Shown in pieces: positions 22,127 to 32,743 of a stretch of 64,000 nt of DNA; within the stretch, counting starts at the first letter, position 1, and the number at the start of each line of letters is the position of its first letter. Both the position numbers and the translations under genes were made by a program. Source of the stretch: Silene conica (taxonomy: Eukaryota; Streptophyta; Magnoliopsida; Caryophyllales; Caryophyllaceae); contig CM055314.2 of the NCBI GenBank assembly GCA_029255685.2, positions 7,768,399 through 7,832,398 of the forward strand, read 5' to 3'. The notes below the pieces were generated by a model. The model did no database searches and was not told the DNA's origin. It was given only the letters and a program-made list of their open reading frames with translations.

Positions 22127-22380
22127 CTTTCCGAGCAGCTTTCAAATTAAACAGACTACGCGATGTCCTACCCGCTCTCCACCAAAACAAACTTAACCCA
22201 TTGCCAGCAGCTGAAGACTTAGTCTCGCTGTCTGCGTATTTTACCTTCTTTTTGCTGATGCCATTCTTTGAATTGACTCGTGAATTGGCCACAAAGTGGG
22301 GAGCTGAGCCCATTGTGCCAACAGAATCGATATGCTTAGACCAGTCCGCTGAAAGAGCTGAAGGATTTTGATGCAGAATA
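22127..22380 (-). pseudogene. Fragment of a PTM-like (DDT/PHD-type) gene
   Basis: On the - strand an open stretch ends at a donor (AAAG before gtatgt at 22126). It encodes NSRVNSKNGISKKKVKYAD, then GLSLFWWRAGRTSRSLFN. In plant PTM-type chromatin proteins the WWRGGR.SR..FNWK motif is followed by about eight residues before KAAR; here those residues are missing (FNLKAARKG), so the copy is internally deleted. No DDT or PHD exon is seen nearby. It lies on the same strand as the WDTC1-like fragment 1 kb away. The identification rests on the WW motif and its basic lead-in. Confidence 0.6.
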
Positions 22381-22417
22381 ACTAAATAAGAATTGACGCC
22401 AAAATTAGTTACAAGGT

Positions 22418-22662
22418 TGTTAGAGTTTGTTAGAGCTGAGCTGTCAGAAGTAGTTAGTCAGTTAGCTGGCAATTGTTATAAAAGCCAATTCACCTGATTC
22501 TGTTATTCATTCAATCATTTTATCATTGTAATTCCAAAACAATCTTCAATCTTTCATTTCTCTTCTATTCTATCAACTCTTCTATATTGTTAATAAAAGT
22601 ACAATTCTCTCCAACTTCTCTATTCTCCACTTAAATTGGGCAACTTCCTGTGAACTGTATCA
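22418..22662 (+). repeat. Short LTR with adjacent primer site
   Basis: 245 bp, TGTTAGAG...TGTATCA, followed after one base by TGGTATCAG (22664-22672), the first nine bases of the initiator-Met primer site. The interior includes a plausible TATA region (gttataaaagcc). No second LTR or coding region follows within several kb, so this is a truncated small Copia or TRIM element. Confidence 0.7.
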
Positions 22663-22672
22663 TTGGTATCAG

Positions 22673-23353
22673 CCTTTGATCCTTCATTTTAAGCTTCCGC
22701 AAGTTCTTTCTAAAAAGTAATTAGAACTTTTGTTTTAATGTGTACCGTGTATTTGTTTGGTACAGCTCTTTAAAGATGCTTTATAAACTAGCAAAAAATG
22801 TTTTTATTTTGGATCGTCATTTAAAAGAATGAATGCAACTTCATTTCATTGCAATTGGAAGACCTTTTCAAGTAGTGAATTCGAAGTTCAAATATCATTT
22901 GATTCACTCAAGACACCCGGCAAATGCTGTCAATTTCCATACATTGAAGATGATGTTTGCTGTCAAATATCAATGTTGTTGATACACTGTTAACAGAAGA
23001 ATGCTTGACTACAGTCAGATTTCAAGCATACCCGAGCACTAGATTTTAAGACGTACTGACGTGATCGTTGCAGCCTCTACGTGTGGAGGAGATGAAGTGT
23101 GAACCATCTAACATCATCATTTCCAGTAGCCACATAGTTACCTACAATTCAGAACCAACAAAATCAAGGCTGGAGTGTGGAGGAGATCAAGTAAAGTATT
23201 GGAACTTTGATATAAAATTCCACATCCGAAAAGAAAGAATGACAATTTATTCTATGCCAGCTGTCATTAACACATATTTATGGTTAAGACATAGTCTCAT
23301 AGAATTTAACCAAAGGTCTTAAAACGGCATAATTGTCAGACAAAAATAATTAC
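22673..23353. other. Non-coding remainder
   Basis: It follows the short LTR. No domain, RNA or repeat is recognised; open frames are short. Confidence 0.35.
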
Positions 23354-25547
23354 CAGCCTGGCCTAAGAAGCTGGCTTGTTTTATGTCAGTTCCTACATTA
23401 CAGTGCCCAACATATCGCCACTTCATATCAATGACGGTTTCTGGCTGCAGGCAACATAATTTTCGTAATCAAGGATAAGTCGAGAATCAAGATGAATAGA
23501 TAGGCTATTAAAATAAAACTGAGACCTAATCAAGGTATCAAGGAGATAAGATGTGATCAACCTAACAAGACCAAGAGAAGAGTATCCTTTACAATTTTCA
23601 ATATTACAGGTTTAACTATAGTACTGAACTTATACGAACCTGGTAGCTTGTTTTATCATTTTGGCTTGAAAAGGAAGGAGACCTGCTAATAGCTTGTCAA
23701 CATTACACGAATTACACACTGCAAAGAATAATCAATAAAAACATAATTTTATGGAAATGAGAGTTGAACTTAAAAGAAACGAGAGTTTTGGAAGAAACCT
23801 GCTAATAGCTGCTTCTGTATTATTTCCACCCTTTCTGCGACGTCGACGCTTGATGGGTCCAGACATTGGGCCGCAAGAGCAAAATCTAGAGCTTCTTTGT
23901 GCTTGCCCAACTGCATGCAAGAAATAATAGAAATTATCACTCATCTTTAGAACCTGTCAAACCTATATTAAGGAAAGGGTGGAAAGATAAATAACCTCTG
24001 AGCAAAGATTACTCTGTGGTTGAGTTAATGAAGTTATCAAAGTCACTATAGCAAATTCAATCATTATCATGCTCATTACCCAAGTAAATAAGAAGAGCCT
24101 GCTACTCACAACGGAGACAGCCTTATGCCATAATAAGGCAAACCGAATGTTCATTGACTACTGCATGAAAAAATAGCAGAAATGGTTCAACTGGCTATCC
24201 GTGATAGATCACTACAATTAGTCAGACAATATACTTCTCATCTTGTTACCAAACATCGGCAACAGAGCATAACCTAAATGTTTTTTAACATCAAATATAT
24301 GTACAAACTCGTCAAACTGTAACCTAACAAGCTTACTACTGAATTAACAAATTGTAATCTAACCATTTTTTTCAACTCCTGACGACTTTTAGAGGCTAAC
24401 CCTTGGTTTAGATTTAGAAATTTGAAAGGAAATGAAGAATCGGAAAATCTGTTGTTTGGTTGGCCAATGGGCTTTGGGGGGAAATGTAGGGATAAATTTA
24501 CCCTCCAACAAGCTTACTTAAAATCCCTCTAGCAGCTGAAAATTTGCTAGGAAAATGACATAGGATCCTCCTCGACCCCTTTCCTCCATCGTGTATTCAT
24601 GTGCAACCAAACGAGTGAGAAAAAAATACTAAAACTGCTTAAACACGACAGGTAGATTTATACACACGAAAGTAGAGCACAAAGATACAATAACTTGTTG
24701 ATATAGCGCAATTATTACCGAAAGGAGTTCAGTCCCAGGTCATCAATAATACAGTTTTATAAAAGTATTAGAAGGAAATTCTATGAGACACCCCTGTGTT
24801 TTATCAAATTCTACTTGAAACCCCTCATTTTCTAAGGTTCTACATGTTACCCTAAAATTCTACGGAGTACTTCTTAATCTAGCCCCTCACATTGACAGTA
24901 AATTCCGTTAAATTTTCCATCAAATACCTATAATTTCCACCAAGTGTCATATTTTCACCATTTCAGTAGCTTTACCTATATTAACAACCCCAATCTCCCT
25001 CACACCTTCCTTCTCATCACTCCTCCCCCACAAGTCCACAATCACCATAGACAACCTTATACTGGCCTGCTCCAATCCCACGCCCTTCTCCGCCCCCCCT
25101 TTCTTTCTCTCATCTCTTTTACCACCTCCTCACACTTACGTTTGTGGTGTATGGTCAATTGCCCATGGAGTTGTTCTAGAAAATTAGAGTAACTAATAAA
25201 TAAAGTAAAATTCAAGGATACAATGTAGAATTTCAAGAAATGAAGGGCGTAGTATTTTACAAAACACAGGGGTGTCTAGTCTCAGTAAAGAAAAGGACCA
25301 AAAGAATTTACACCGGTTAAGGCTTCAAAGTTCAGACTGCATGAGCAATCATCACTTTTTTTTCAAACCAATGAGCTGATGACATCAGAAAAATGTCAAT
25401 TTTTGACTTGTAGAGCAGAAGCAGATGGATACTCACCTGTGATAACGCTTCAGACATGGACAAGAGTGCTTCCAATGAAGATGAATCAATTTTTTGAGCT
25501 TTGTTCAAATCTTTAACGGCAATGTGAGCATCATTTTTCCACTTCCT
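23354..25547 (-). pseudogene. Three-exon fragment of a WDTC1/ASG2-type WD40-TPR gene
   Basis: Exons on the - strand are 25547-25437 (37 codons, RKWKNDAHIAVKDLNKAQKI to MSEALSQ), 23910-23799 (LGKHKEALDFALAAQ to QKQLLA) and about 23440-23354 (ETVIDMKWRYVGHCNVGTDI to SFLGQ). Each has good splice sites (ctgcag/gtgagt, tgcag/gtttct, ccag/gtaatt) and the phases agree. Order and content match the C-terminal TPR and the beginning of the last WD40 block of plant WDTC1-like (DWD, CUL4-DDB1 substrate receptor) proteins. The N-terminal WD40 repeats should lie at higher coordinates, but the PPR gene is there; the final WD40 repeats should follow below 23354, but are absent. It is therefore a partial, intron-containing copy, not a retrocopy. 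Confidence 0.7.
24786..25282. mobile_element. Inverted-repeat transposon relic in the WDTC1-like intron
   Basis: The left end gagacacccctgtgttttat matches the reverse complement of the right end (tagacacccctgtgttttgt). A second inverted block follows (aaattctac, cccctcattt / cccttcattt, gaaattctac). Arms of about 75 bp with no coding sequence suggest a MULE-type MITE; no target duplication was identified. Confidence 0.65.
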
Positions 25548-26290
25548 CTGCAGATCATTTTTCCACTTCATCAATTGTTGCTCATTATCATCAAAGTTTC
25601 AATGCACAAATAATTCAACACAAAAATATAAAAAAACAGAAGAAAAGTCAGAGGCTTAGGGTTATAGAGAAAACTAGCAGCCATTTAAATAAATGTAAAA
25701 TACAGCCCAATATATGTCATAGCTGCACAAAAAAGTTAAATCAAGTAGTTTCATCAATTACACAATGAAAAAAAAAACATAAGCAATGGGATACTGGAAA
25801 ACATCTGCTATAAAGAAAAACAAGACTTCAAATCTGATCAATTTCAACACCTTGCAACTGAAACATGGTTAACTTATCGAAATGGGGTATGCAAGTACAA
25901 TTCAAGCGTCCTACAGAACCTAATAAGACAACAGCCATTCTCTTCTTCTCCCCTAGTGAGAAGAAAACAAGGAATGATCACTAAAACTCACCTATGAGTA
26001 CTCAGATCAGAGGTTCAAAATGCCAAAAGTAATTTAACCCAACAAGAGATACAGTCTATTACTATGAGAAAGGGCAAATTCACTTGACAAATTCATCAAA
26101 TGAAGTAGTGATAAAATAAAATTCTCCTATGTCTCAATATTCACAAATGATCTTAATATTTATATACACAGATTTGAACAATAAAAAAACATAGCTTTAG
26201 GATTATAAAGAAAATAATCAACCAATTTAGAAATTCAATAAGCAAAGTTGACCTAATATATGTCATATTCCATTCCCAAAAACATTAATA
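25548..26290. other. Non-coding DNA downstream of the PPR gene
   Basis: No gene is seen. It presumably includes the 3' untranslated region of the PPR gene near its right edge. Confidence 0.4.
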
Positions 26291-28113
26291 TCAAATTGCA
26301 AAGAGCGGCATACCATTTATCTCCAGAAAGTACTTTTGAAGCAAAGCCTTGTCTATATCAGTAATATTGGGGGAAGTGAGTAACTTGATAAATAAAGAAA
26401 CCATCTCCGCATCGGGACAAAATTTTTGGCTCCTCATAGTGCGAAGATGACCCACAGCCGTGGAGATATCATTAGCATTGAGAAATCCTTTAATAATTGT
26501 GTTGTAGGTGCGTTCATCTGGTGAACATCCATTACCCGCCATCTCCTTTAATATTTTGGTTGCATCACCTAACTGTCCCTGCCTACATAGGACTTTGATA
26601 ATTGTACTGTAAGTTTTTACATTTGGCTGCAACCGCTTAGCAACAAGAGTAGAGAAGACTTCCACTGCTTCAAATGGTCGCCCAGCTACATAAAGGCCAT
26701 TAATTATGGTATTATATGTAGTAATATCTGGGGCCACTCCATTATTCTCCATCTCTTTACGTATGGAGAGCGCCTCATCAATCTGTGCGTTTCTTAAAAG
26801 GCTGTCAAGCAATGTATTGTAAGTGACCACATTGGGTGCCACACCTTGATTTTGCATGTCTTTACAAAGTTGGAGTGCAAGCTGGGGTCTCTTAGCCTTG
26901 AACAAGGCATCTATAATAATGTTATAAGTGTACACGTCTGGGGTTATATGAGTTCCTTTAAGAAGCATATCCCGGAGCATCTCCAAAGCTTTGTCAACCT
27001 TTTTAGACTTGCAATATCCATTGATTAGGGTATTGAATGTCACAACATCAGGCATGACACTATCTTTCACCATAATATCCAGGAGTTTTTCTGCGTCCTC
27101 CATCTCTCCACGCAAACAGTACCCATCCAACAAAGCATTGTAGGTAATAATGTCAGGGTGCACACCTCTCTTAGTCATGAATTTAAAAACAGACCTTGCG
27201 TCACCCACATTTCCCTCTTTACAGTAAAAGTCAACTAAGGTAGTGAAAGTTTCAATATTGGGAGCAATGTTGTTGTCCTGCATCTCAGTCAACAGTTCTT
27301 TGACATGATCCCAACACCCTAAACTGCAAAGCCCTCGAATTAAGGAAGTGTAGGTTATGATATTGGGCGAAATGCTCTTGGCTTTCATCTCCTTGAAAAG
27401 GCCAAGGGCTTGAGGTAACAATTGATCCTTACATAGGCTGTAAATGATGGTGTTATAAATGAAGATGTTGGGATTAAAAGGGGCTCTAGATTCCATATTT
27501 CGGAGCAATCTGAGAGCACCATCATTGTCGCCGGAATTGCAAAGACCTTTCAACATAGTACCGTACGTAACAATGCAAGGATGTATCTGAAGCTTGACGA
27601 TTTTATCCAGTAATCGAACAGCTTGGGGTAATTTATCAGAATCAATTAATCCATTGAGCAAGGTATTGATAATGTTAATATTAAGTGGATAGCCAAGCTT
27701 GAGGTGCTTACCAAGGAGAGAGAAGGCAAAATCAACACGGCCAAGGGAGAAATAAGCCTTGGCGAGAATACTAATGGAATGCATATCGGGGCGGCAACCG
27801 GACGATTCAAGGTGATTGAAAAGGGTAAGAATAGTGGAGAAGGGAGGGTGGGGTCTAATCTTAGACATGGCGGTAAACAGCTGATTAAAGATAACAACAG
27901 AAGGACGAGGACGAAGAGAATACAATTGATGAAATATGAAAACGGGGATATCAATTCCAGAAAACCCTAAACGGCAATGTTCTCTAACGGAATCGAGTAG
28001 TAACAATCGAGGGTTTCGATTAAAAGAAGGAGAGTAATTTGGGGAAATTAATTTGGAATGAAATCGGAATTGAAAATGGGAATGGCGATTAAAAAGGGTA
28101 CCTGAGTATCTGA

Positions 28114-28141
<28 letters not shown>
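26291..28141 (-). CDS. P-class pentatricopeptide repeat protein
   Basis: An intronless frame of up to 616 residues. PPR proteins of this class bind organellar RNA one base per repeat and act in RNA stability, processing or translation. About 14 tandem 35-residue repeats run from about residue 75 to 590, many with the canonical start (PNIITYTSLIRGLC, PDIITYNALLDGYC, PDVVTFNTLINGYC, PNVVTYNTLLDSLL, PDITTYNTIINGLY). Repeat regularity and loop wording resemble the fertility-restorer-like group. There are no E, DYW or SMR domains. The N-terminus is rich in Arg, Ser, Phe and His with few acids, as in a mitochondrial presequence. The first eight codons are (ATG ACG)4 made by a microsatellite; the ninth codon is also ATG (MLRYSGTLF) and is an equally good start. 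One repeat (MLLKGTHITPDVYTY) has an extra residue. Confidence 0.92.
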
Positions 28142-28145
<4 letters not shown>

Positions 28146-28146
28146 G
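28114..28146 (+). repeat. (ATCGTC)n microsatellite at the PPR start codon
   Basis: About five hexamer units, catcgt on the + strand. Read on the - strand they supply alternating ATG and ACG codons, so repeat-length changes would add or remove in-frame start codons. Confidence 0.9.
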
Positions 28147-28400
28147 GAATTCAAATTGCTGGAAAATGGAATGTGAAATGGAGACGGGAGAGTACAAACC
28201 CTACTTAGCCACTCTTTACATACTCCGTACCTATGATGACAAGCACGGGTCAAACCCTATTTACTCGTAGTTACGGTTTTATTTTATCTAACTTATACGA
28301 GTATAATCGATATTTGAACCGCTATCTATTACCCTTATAAATGAGCAAACTCAGTAGAGCAGTGTTTTTCATGCCTTCTGCGTGATGAATAGTTTACCAT
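28147..28400. promoter_or_regulatory. Upstream region of the PPR gene, possibly bidirectional
   Basis: About 250 bp lies between the PPR start and a pyrimidine-rich leader on the + strand. A tactccgta word near 28210 may be a MITE remnant. No TATA box is convincing; organellar PPR genes often lack one. Confidence 0.35.
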
Positions 28401-28580
28401 TTGTCTTCTTCTCATTTCTTTACCTTTTGCTTCCTCATTTTTACTCTCCATTCTCTTCATACTCCCTCATTCTTCTTCGGATTCACTTCCTTTGAATTCG
28501 ATACACTTACTGTACTCTTCTCTCGTACCGTCGCTAAGCGTACTCCTCCTGGTCAACGTCAATCCGTTCAACATGAAGGT
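28401..28580 (+). other. Possible first exon or 5' leader on the + strand
   Basis: A C/T-rich stretch with an open frame (SRTVAKRTPPGQRQSVQHE) ends at a plausible donor (aacatgaag before gtttaa). It looks like a transcribed leader diverging from the PPR gene. No family was recognised, and no continuous set of downstream exons can be assembled. Confidence 0.3.
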
Positions 28581-28619
28581 TTAATTTCTTTTTTTTGTGA
28601 TTTTTTTCGTATTTTTATA

Positions 28620-28975
28620 TTGATTTTTGATGATTCTGTTATTTTATATCGATTAGGTTTTGATTTCGGTATGATTTGGTGTTGATTTTGTTTTAGTGGT
28701 TGAATTACGTGTCGGTTGTTTGATTTAATCTGATGAGTTTATTGATTTTCGATGATTCTGTTATTCTTCGTTGATTTAGTTTTGATTTTGGCATTGATGT
28801 TGATCTCGCATCGATTGTTTCGTGTTATTTGTAAGTTCTATTGATTTTTGTTGATTTTGTTCTTTTTCGTGGATTAGGTTTTGATTTCAGTATGATTCGA
28901 TGTTGATTTTGTTTAGCGGTTGAATTATGTGAGGATTATTTGATGTAATCTGATAGCTTTATTGGTTTTGCATTG
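28620..28975 (+). repeat. Drifted tandem repeats, about 105-120 bp
   Basis: Three copies of a segment with gattctgtt, cgattaggttttgatttc and tatgattcgatgttgatttt start near 28626, 28746 and 28850. T/G-rich and non-coding. Confidence 0.6.
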
Positions 28976-29399
28976 GATTATGCTGTTTTATGTTGTGATT
29001 ATGTTGCTGATTGCTGAATTTGATTATTTAGGTTCTTATGATTAGGTTTTCGAATTTTGCAAAATTGTGCAATATTATGAGGAATTCATTTGAAATAGTA
29101 TACTGGAAGATCACGTATGAATAGTTTGTTTGTACTTTTGATTATGCGAAATTGTACACCCGGGGATCACTTGCGTGAAATTATGAGAAATCGTACAATT
29201 GCTGATGATTATTTGTACACTCGGAGATCACTTATGTTATGATTGCTTATGTTGAAGGATGCTACATTCCATTGAATTACTCACTGTTTATTTTCCGCGG
29301 TTTTGAGTTTTTGGAAGACATTGAACTTGCTACTTAGCTATAGAATTCTATAGCTGCGGAGAAGGAATGGATTAGTATGTAAATGTGATGATTTCTTGA

Positions 29400-29965
29400 T
29401 TGGTGAATAGGTACGTCATACGTGAAATGGTGATGTGTTGTTTAAACTTACTACTTACCTATAGAATTCTGTGGTTGCATAGTGTTGCTCGGTATCTTAT
29501 TTTCACCGGTTTTCCTACTCGTAGACTGAAAGGATTAGTAAGTGCTTATGATGGTAGTGTTGACTGGTGAATTAGGTATGAGGAATGGTGTTGAGTTGGT
29601 TAAATTGACTACTTAGCTATATAAGTCTGTAGTTACATATTGTAGCTCTTTAGCTCAATTTTGTCAGATGTTATACTTGTATAAGGAAAGGATAAGTATG
29701 TGAGTATGATGTGCCCTTGATTAGTGAATAGGTACGTGAGATGGTGATGAGTAAGTGCATATGATGGCATTGTTGATTGGTGAATAAGTATGTGAAATGG
29801 TGTTGAGTTGGTTAAATTGACTACTTAGCTATATAAGTCTGTAGTTGCATATTGTAGCTCTTTAGCTCACTTTCGTCAGTTGTTATACACTTATACTTGT
29901 ATAAGGAAAGGATCAACATGTGAGTATGATGTGCCCTTGATTAGTGAATAGGTATGTGAGATGGC
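29400..29965 (+). repeat. Tandem duplication, about 212-220 bp unit
   Basis: ttgagttggttaaattgact occurs at 29591 and 29803, and tgagtatgatgtgcccttga at 29701 and 29921. A more diverged third copy precedes them (around 29400-29500). The units are largely conserved between copies 2 and 3. Confidence 0.75.
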
Positions 29966-30495
29966 GATGAGTAGGTTTTCTTAGAATTTCTGTGTGACAA
30001 TTAGTCTCACGAGTAATGATATTAAAACTACCAAAGATGTTTGTCCCTATATGTCTTTACTATTGTTTCTTTCAGCCTAAACATAGCATGCTTTTGCAAG
30101 CCAAGTTGTAAATATATTTTAACCCAGCAACTGAAACATTAATAGAAAAGATTATGGAAAATACATTCTCGTCAACAGATCAAGTACCTTGTTTAGCAGT
30201 GAAAACGAACTTCGAACAGGATAGTGGTCATCCATAAATCCCAATGCACAAAGACCTCCTCTATTATAAGCATGAACTTTGTATTCTGAAAAACAAAAAA
30301 GAGCAAACCCAACGTGTTAAGGGTACACAAGCTGAGATTTAGTAGGTTATTTTGGATTCATTTCATTCTAATGCAGTATGCTTGAAATTTAGTTTTTTGC
30401 TTCAAATGTCATTCTTGTATGCTCTTGTGACAGGAGTGGACCGAGGTGAGGAAGAAGAGGAGAAAGCCACATTATACATTGGAGCAAGTGGGCTA

Positions 30496-31640
30496 TTTTT
30501 TTTTGGGTGAAAGGTAAGTATAATATATCAGAAACAAAGACATATTACAAGGAGATCCTATATCATAAACAAAAATTAAACTACTATGAGGAAGACATCT
30601 TCAAAGAGTCTGAAATCCTTAACCATGTAGCACCAACTCCATAGCAAACAATTGCTACTCTACTGCGCTGCGAAAAAACAGCATCCAGTTCCGTATTCCC
30701 TTCCTGCAGTCCAGACGCCAGAGTCTGCACTACCAGGAACGAACAGACCTGCCACACGCACCAATTCCGGCAGCTGCAGCCTGCTATACTGCCTCCATCC
30801 AGACCCTTACGATCCTTCAACTGATCAACTACCTGCCTGCTCTGCCCAATCTATATCTGCTGCACGTGGTTTAAATAGCACCATGCCAGCAGACATACTC
30901 GATGCTCATTCCCACATAACTACAGCAAAGCGATGAACCAGAGCAACTACTGCACAACACCTGATTGCAGTACAGTATTGCATCCCCTTGTCCTCGTTTC
31001 CACAGCACCTGCTACGTTCAGCATATGGCTGGAAGGTGTCGTCCCAGACAACTCCACTTCCTGCCAAACGCCTCTGCTGCATATGCTCTAAGCCATCCAT
31101 AATTCCACAGATCTGACTTGCCCTACAGAAAACAGACTAGACCAGACCCAGCCATTCCCTGCATGCCCACAGAACCAGAACAGCAGCCCTGAACCCGCTC
31201 TTGCTTGCCCCTGATCTACTGTTCCTGCAACAGCAGCACCCAGACCAGCAGTGCTTATTGTCTAAAGCATTTCCAAACTATTCTGTACATGCTCCATTCC
31301 GCATTCATCAGCCACAGTCCCTGCACAAAAGCAATTCCTGTGCACAACCAGAATTCAGAACGAAGCATTTGTTGTTGTTCATGGTCGTCTACCTGACCTT
31401 ATTCATTCACCATTCAGGACACAGACTGAAGCACACTAGCTGCATCAACCCGCCCTGTCCTGGCTCCTTTCCTCTTGATTCCAAAACCTAATTCCTATTT
31501 CCCTACATGATGTCTGACCTCCTGGACCTAACCAGCCCCATTCCAGCGCCTGAACCAAATATTCAGATCAGGCCCAGAACCTCAGAGCATTGCAACACAA
31601 TTCCGCATTAGATATCAGGTCCCTTAGGGACAGGACCCGC
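30496..31640 (-). mobile_element. Non-LTR element 3' portion with poly(A) end
   Basis: Read on the - strand the segment ends with tatattatacttacctttca, ccc and an A-run of nine (30504-30496). This tail is shared with the LINE at 18676-19455. The body (30.6-31.6 kb) is GC-richer and strand-biased compared with its surroundings, but no reverse-transcriptase motif is recognised. The right boundary is set by the composition change near 31640 and is approximate. No target duplication was found. Confidence 0.55.
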
Positions 31641-32114
31641 GATTTTTAGTTTTAGTTGATTTGCTATCAGTTTTTCTCTCTTTTGTAAAAATAGACCGGT
31701 GATATATCCAACTTGATACTTGGTGGAGAACTGACGTATACAATTGAATTAGATTGGATACTTCTAAATTGCTAATTGACTTGAGGATTAGGGATTGATG
31801 AGCTATAATGCTCATAGTCAAGTGATGGCCGTCGTTGAGCAACTATGGTAATGTTATTGGTATTCTCAATCAAATTTAGAACACATTTCCTCTCTGTAGA
31901 TAATCTAAATGTCTTCGTTCTACTAATACTTGTCCTTTTTTGATTTAGAAGTTTTGTTATACATCTCACCAATTATCAAAGCGCTTGATCGACCATACAT
32001 TTTGCATCAGTTCATTTGTTTATTTGTCTTATAATATTGTTCTGTCTTTTTTTATTGGAGTGATATGATCTTAAAATATCCTTTTCCGCTTATCAATCTT
32101 ATATTGTGTATCAG

Positions 32115-32212
32115 GTTATGTCTGCTTATGTGAACAGCATTGAAGATCATGGTTACATTCTTGACTTTGAGTGCCTTCTTTTATTGGTTTTATGTCAGGC
32201 AAGGTGACAAAG
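32115..32212 (+). pseudogene. S1-domain exon fragment of an RRP5-like ribosome biogenesis gene
   Basis: After an acceptor (gtatcag) the frame reads VMSAYVNSIEDHGYILDF, which matches the start of an S1 RNA-binding repeat in RRP5 (SIEDHGYILHFG is characteristic). The next stretch (PSFIGFM) is in a different frame, implying a one-base deletion. It ends at acaaag before gttgg. No other S1 repeat is visible, so this is a fragment. Confidence 0.6.
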
Positions 32213-32544
32213 GTTGGTATCTCGTAATCTTGAACCAGTAATTTAAATTGTTCTGAACTCCTGATTATGTGGTTTAGTTATGTTAACTTATGCTGGAAAA
32301 CTACTAAACTATTTCAAATTTCCTGAACTTCTAGCCACTGCTGATATAGTTTCGTATGTTCCATAAAGGAAGATCCATTAAGGGACTGTTCTTTTGAACC
32401 GAAAGGTATACTGTTTGCTTGTAATTGTATTCATTATTAGCAAGCATGACTTTTTTCTAAACATTTTGAATAAAATATGTTAACTGAAGCTCTTCTTTCC
32501 TCTCTCTATGGCTCCTGTGTTCCCCCTGTGTTTCTCTTTTTAGC

Positions 32545-32651
32545 TTCCTCTGAAAACGATTCAGGTACGGCCGTCGACGATAAAAAATTAAAGCTGATCC
32601 TGAGATTGCTGGTGCAAATACACTAAATAGATTTGAGATTGTGGGCACTAG
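32545..32651 (+). other. Possible orphan exon
   Basis: It is bounded by ctttttag and a strong donor (cactag before gtaagt). It is open for about 100 bp only with a frame change (SSENDSGTAVDD, then ADPEIAGANTLNRFEIVG). The family is not recognised. It may belong to the same relic locus as the RRP5-like exon. Confidence 0.3.
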
Positions 32652-32661
32652 GTAAGTTTTC

Positions 32662-32743
32662 TTAGAATATAAAACCGATCTTGGGACTCCAACTATCAAC
32701 TTAAGCCGTTGGTTGGAGTCCCGAGATCGGTTTTATATTCTAA
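32662..32743. repeat. Near-perfect 32-bp inverted repeat, 18-base loop
   Basis: The arms are 32662-32693 and 32712-32743 with a single mismatch. The arm reads ttggagtcccgagatcggtt toward the right, like the start of small plant LTR elements (TGGAGTCCCACATCGG type). It may be two head-to-head LTR ends or a foldback MITE. Confidence 0.85.

Noticed and set aside
26846..27028. Open frame on the + strand within the PPR gene
   Set aside because: Shadow of the PPR repeats; no independent support.
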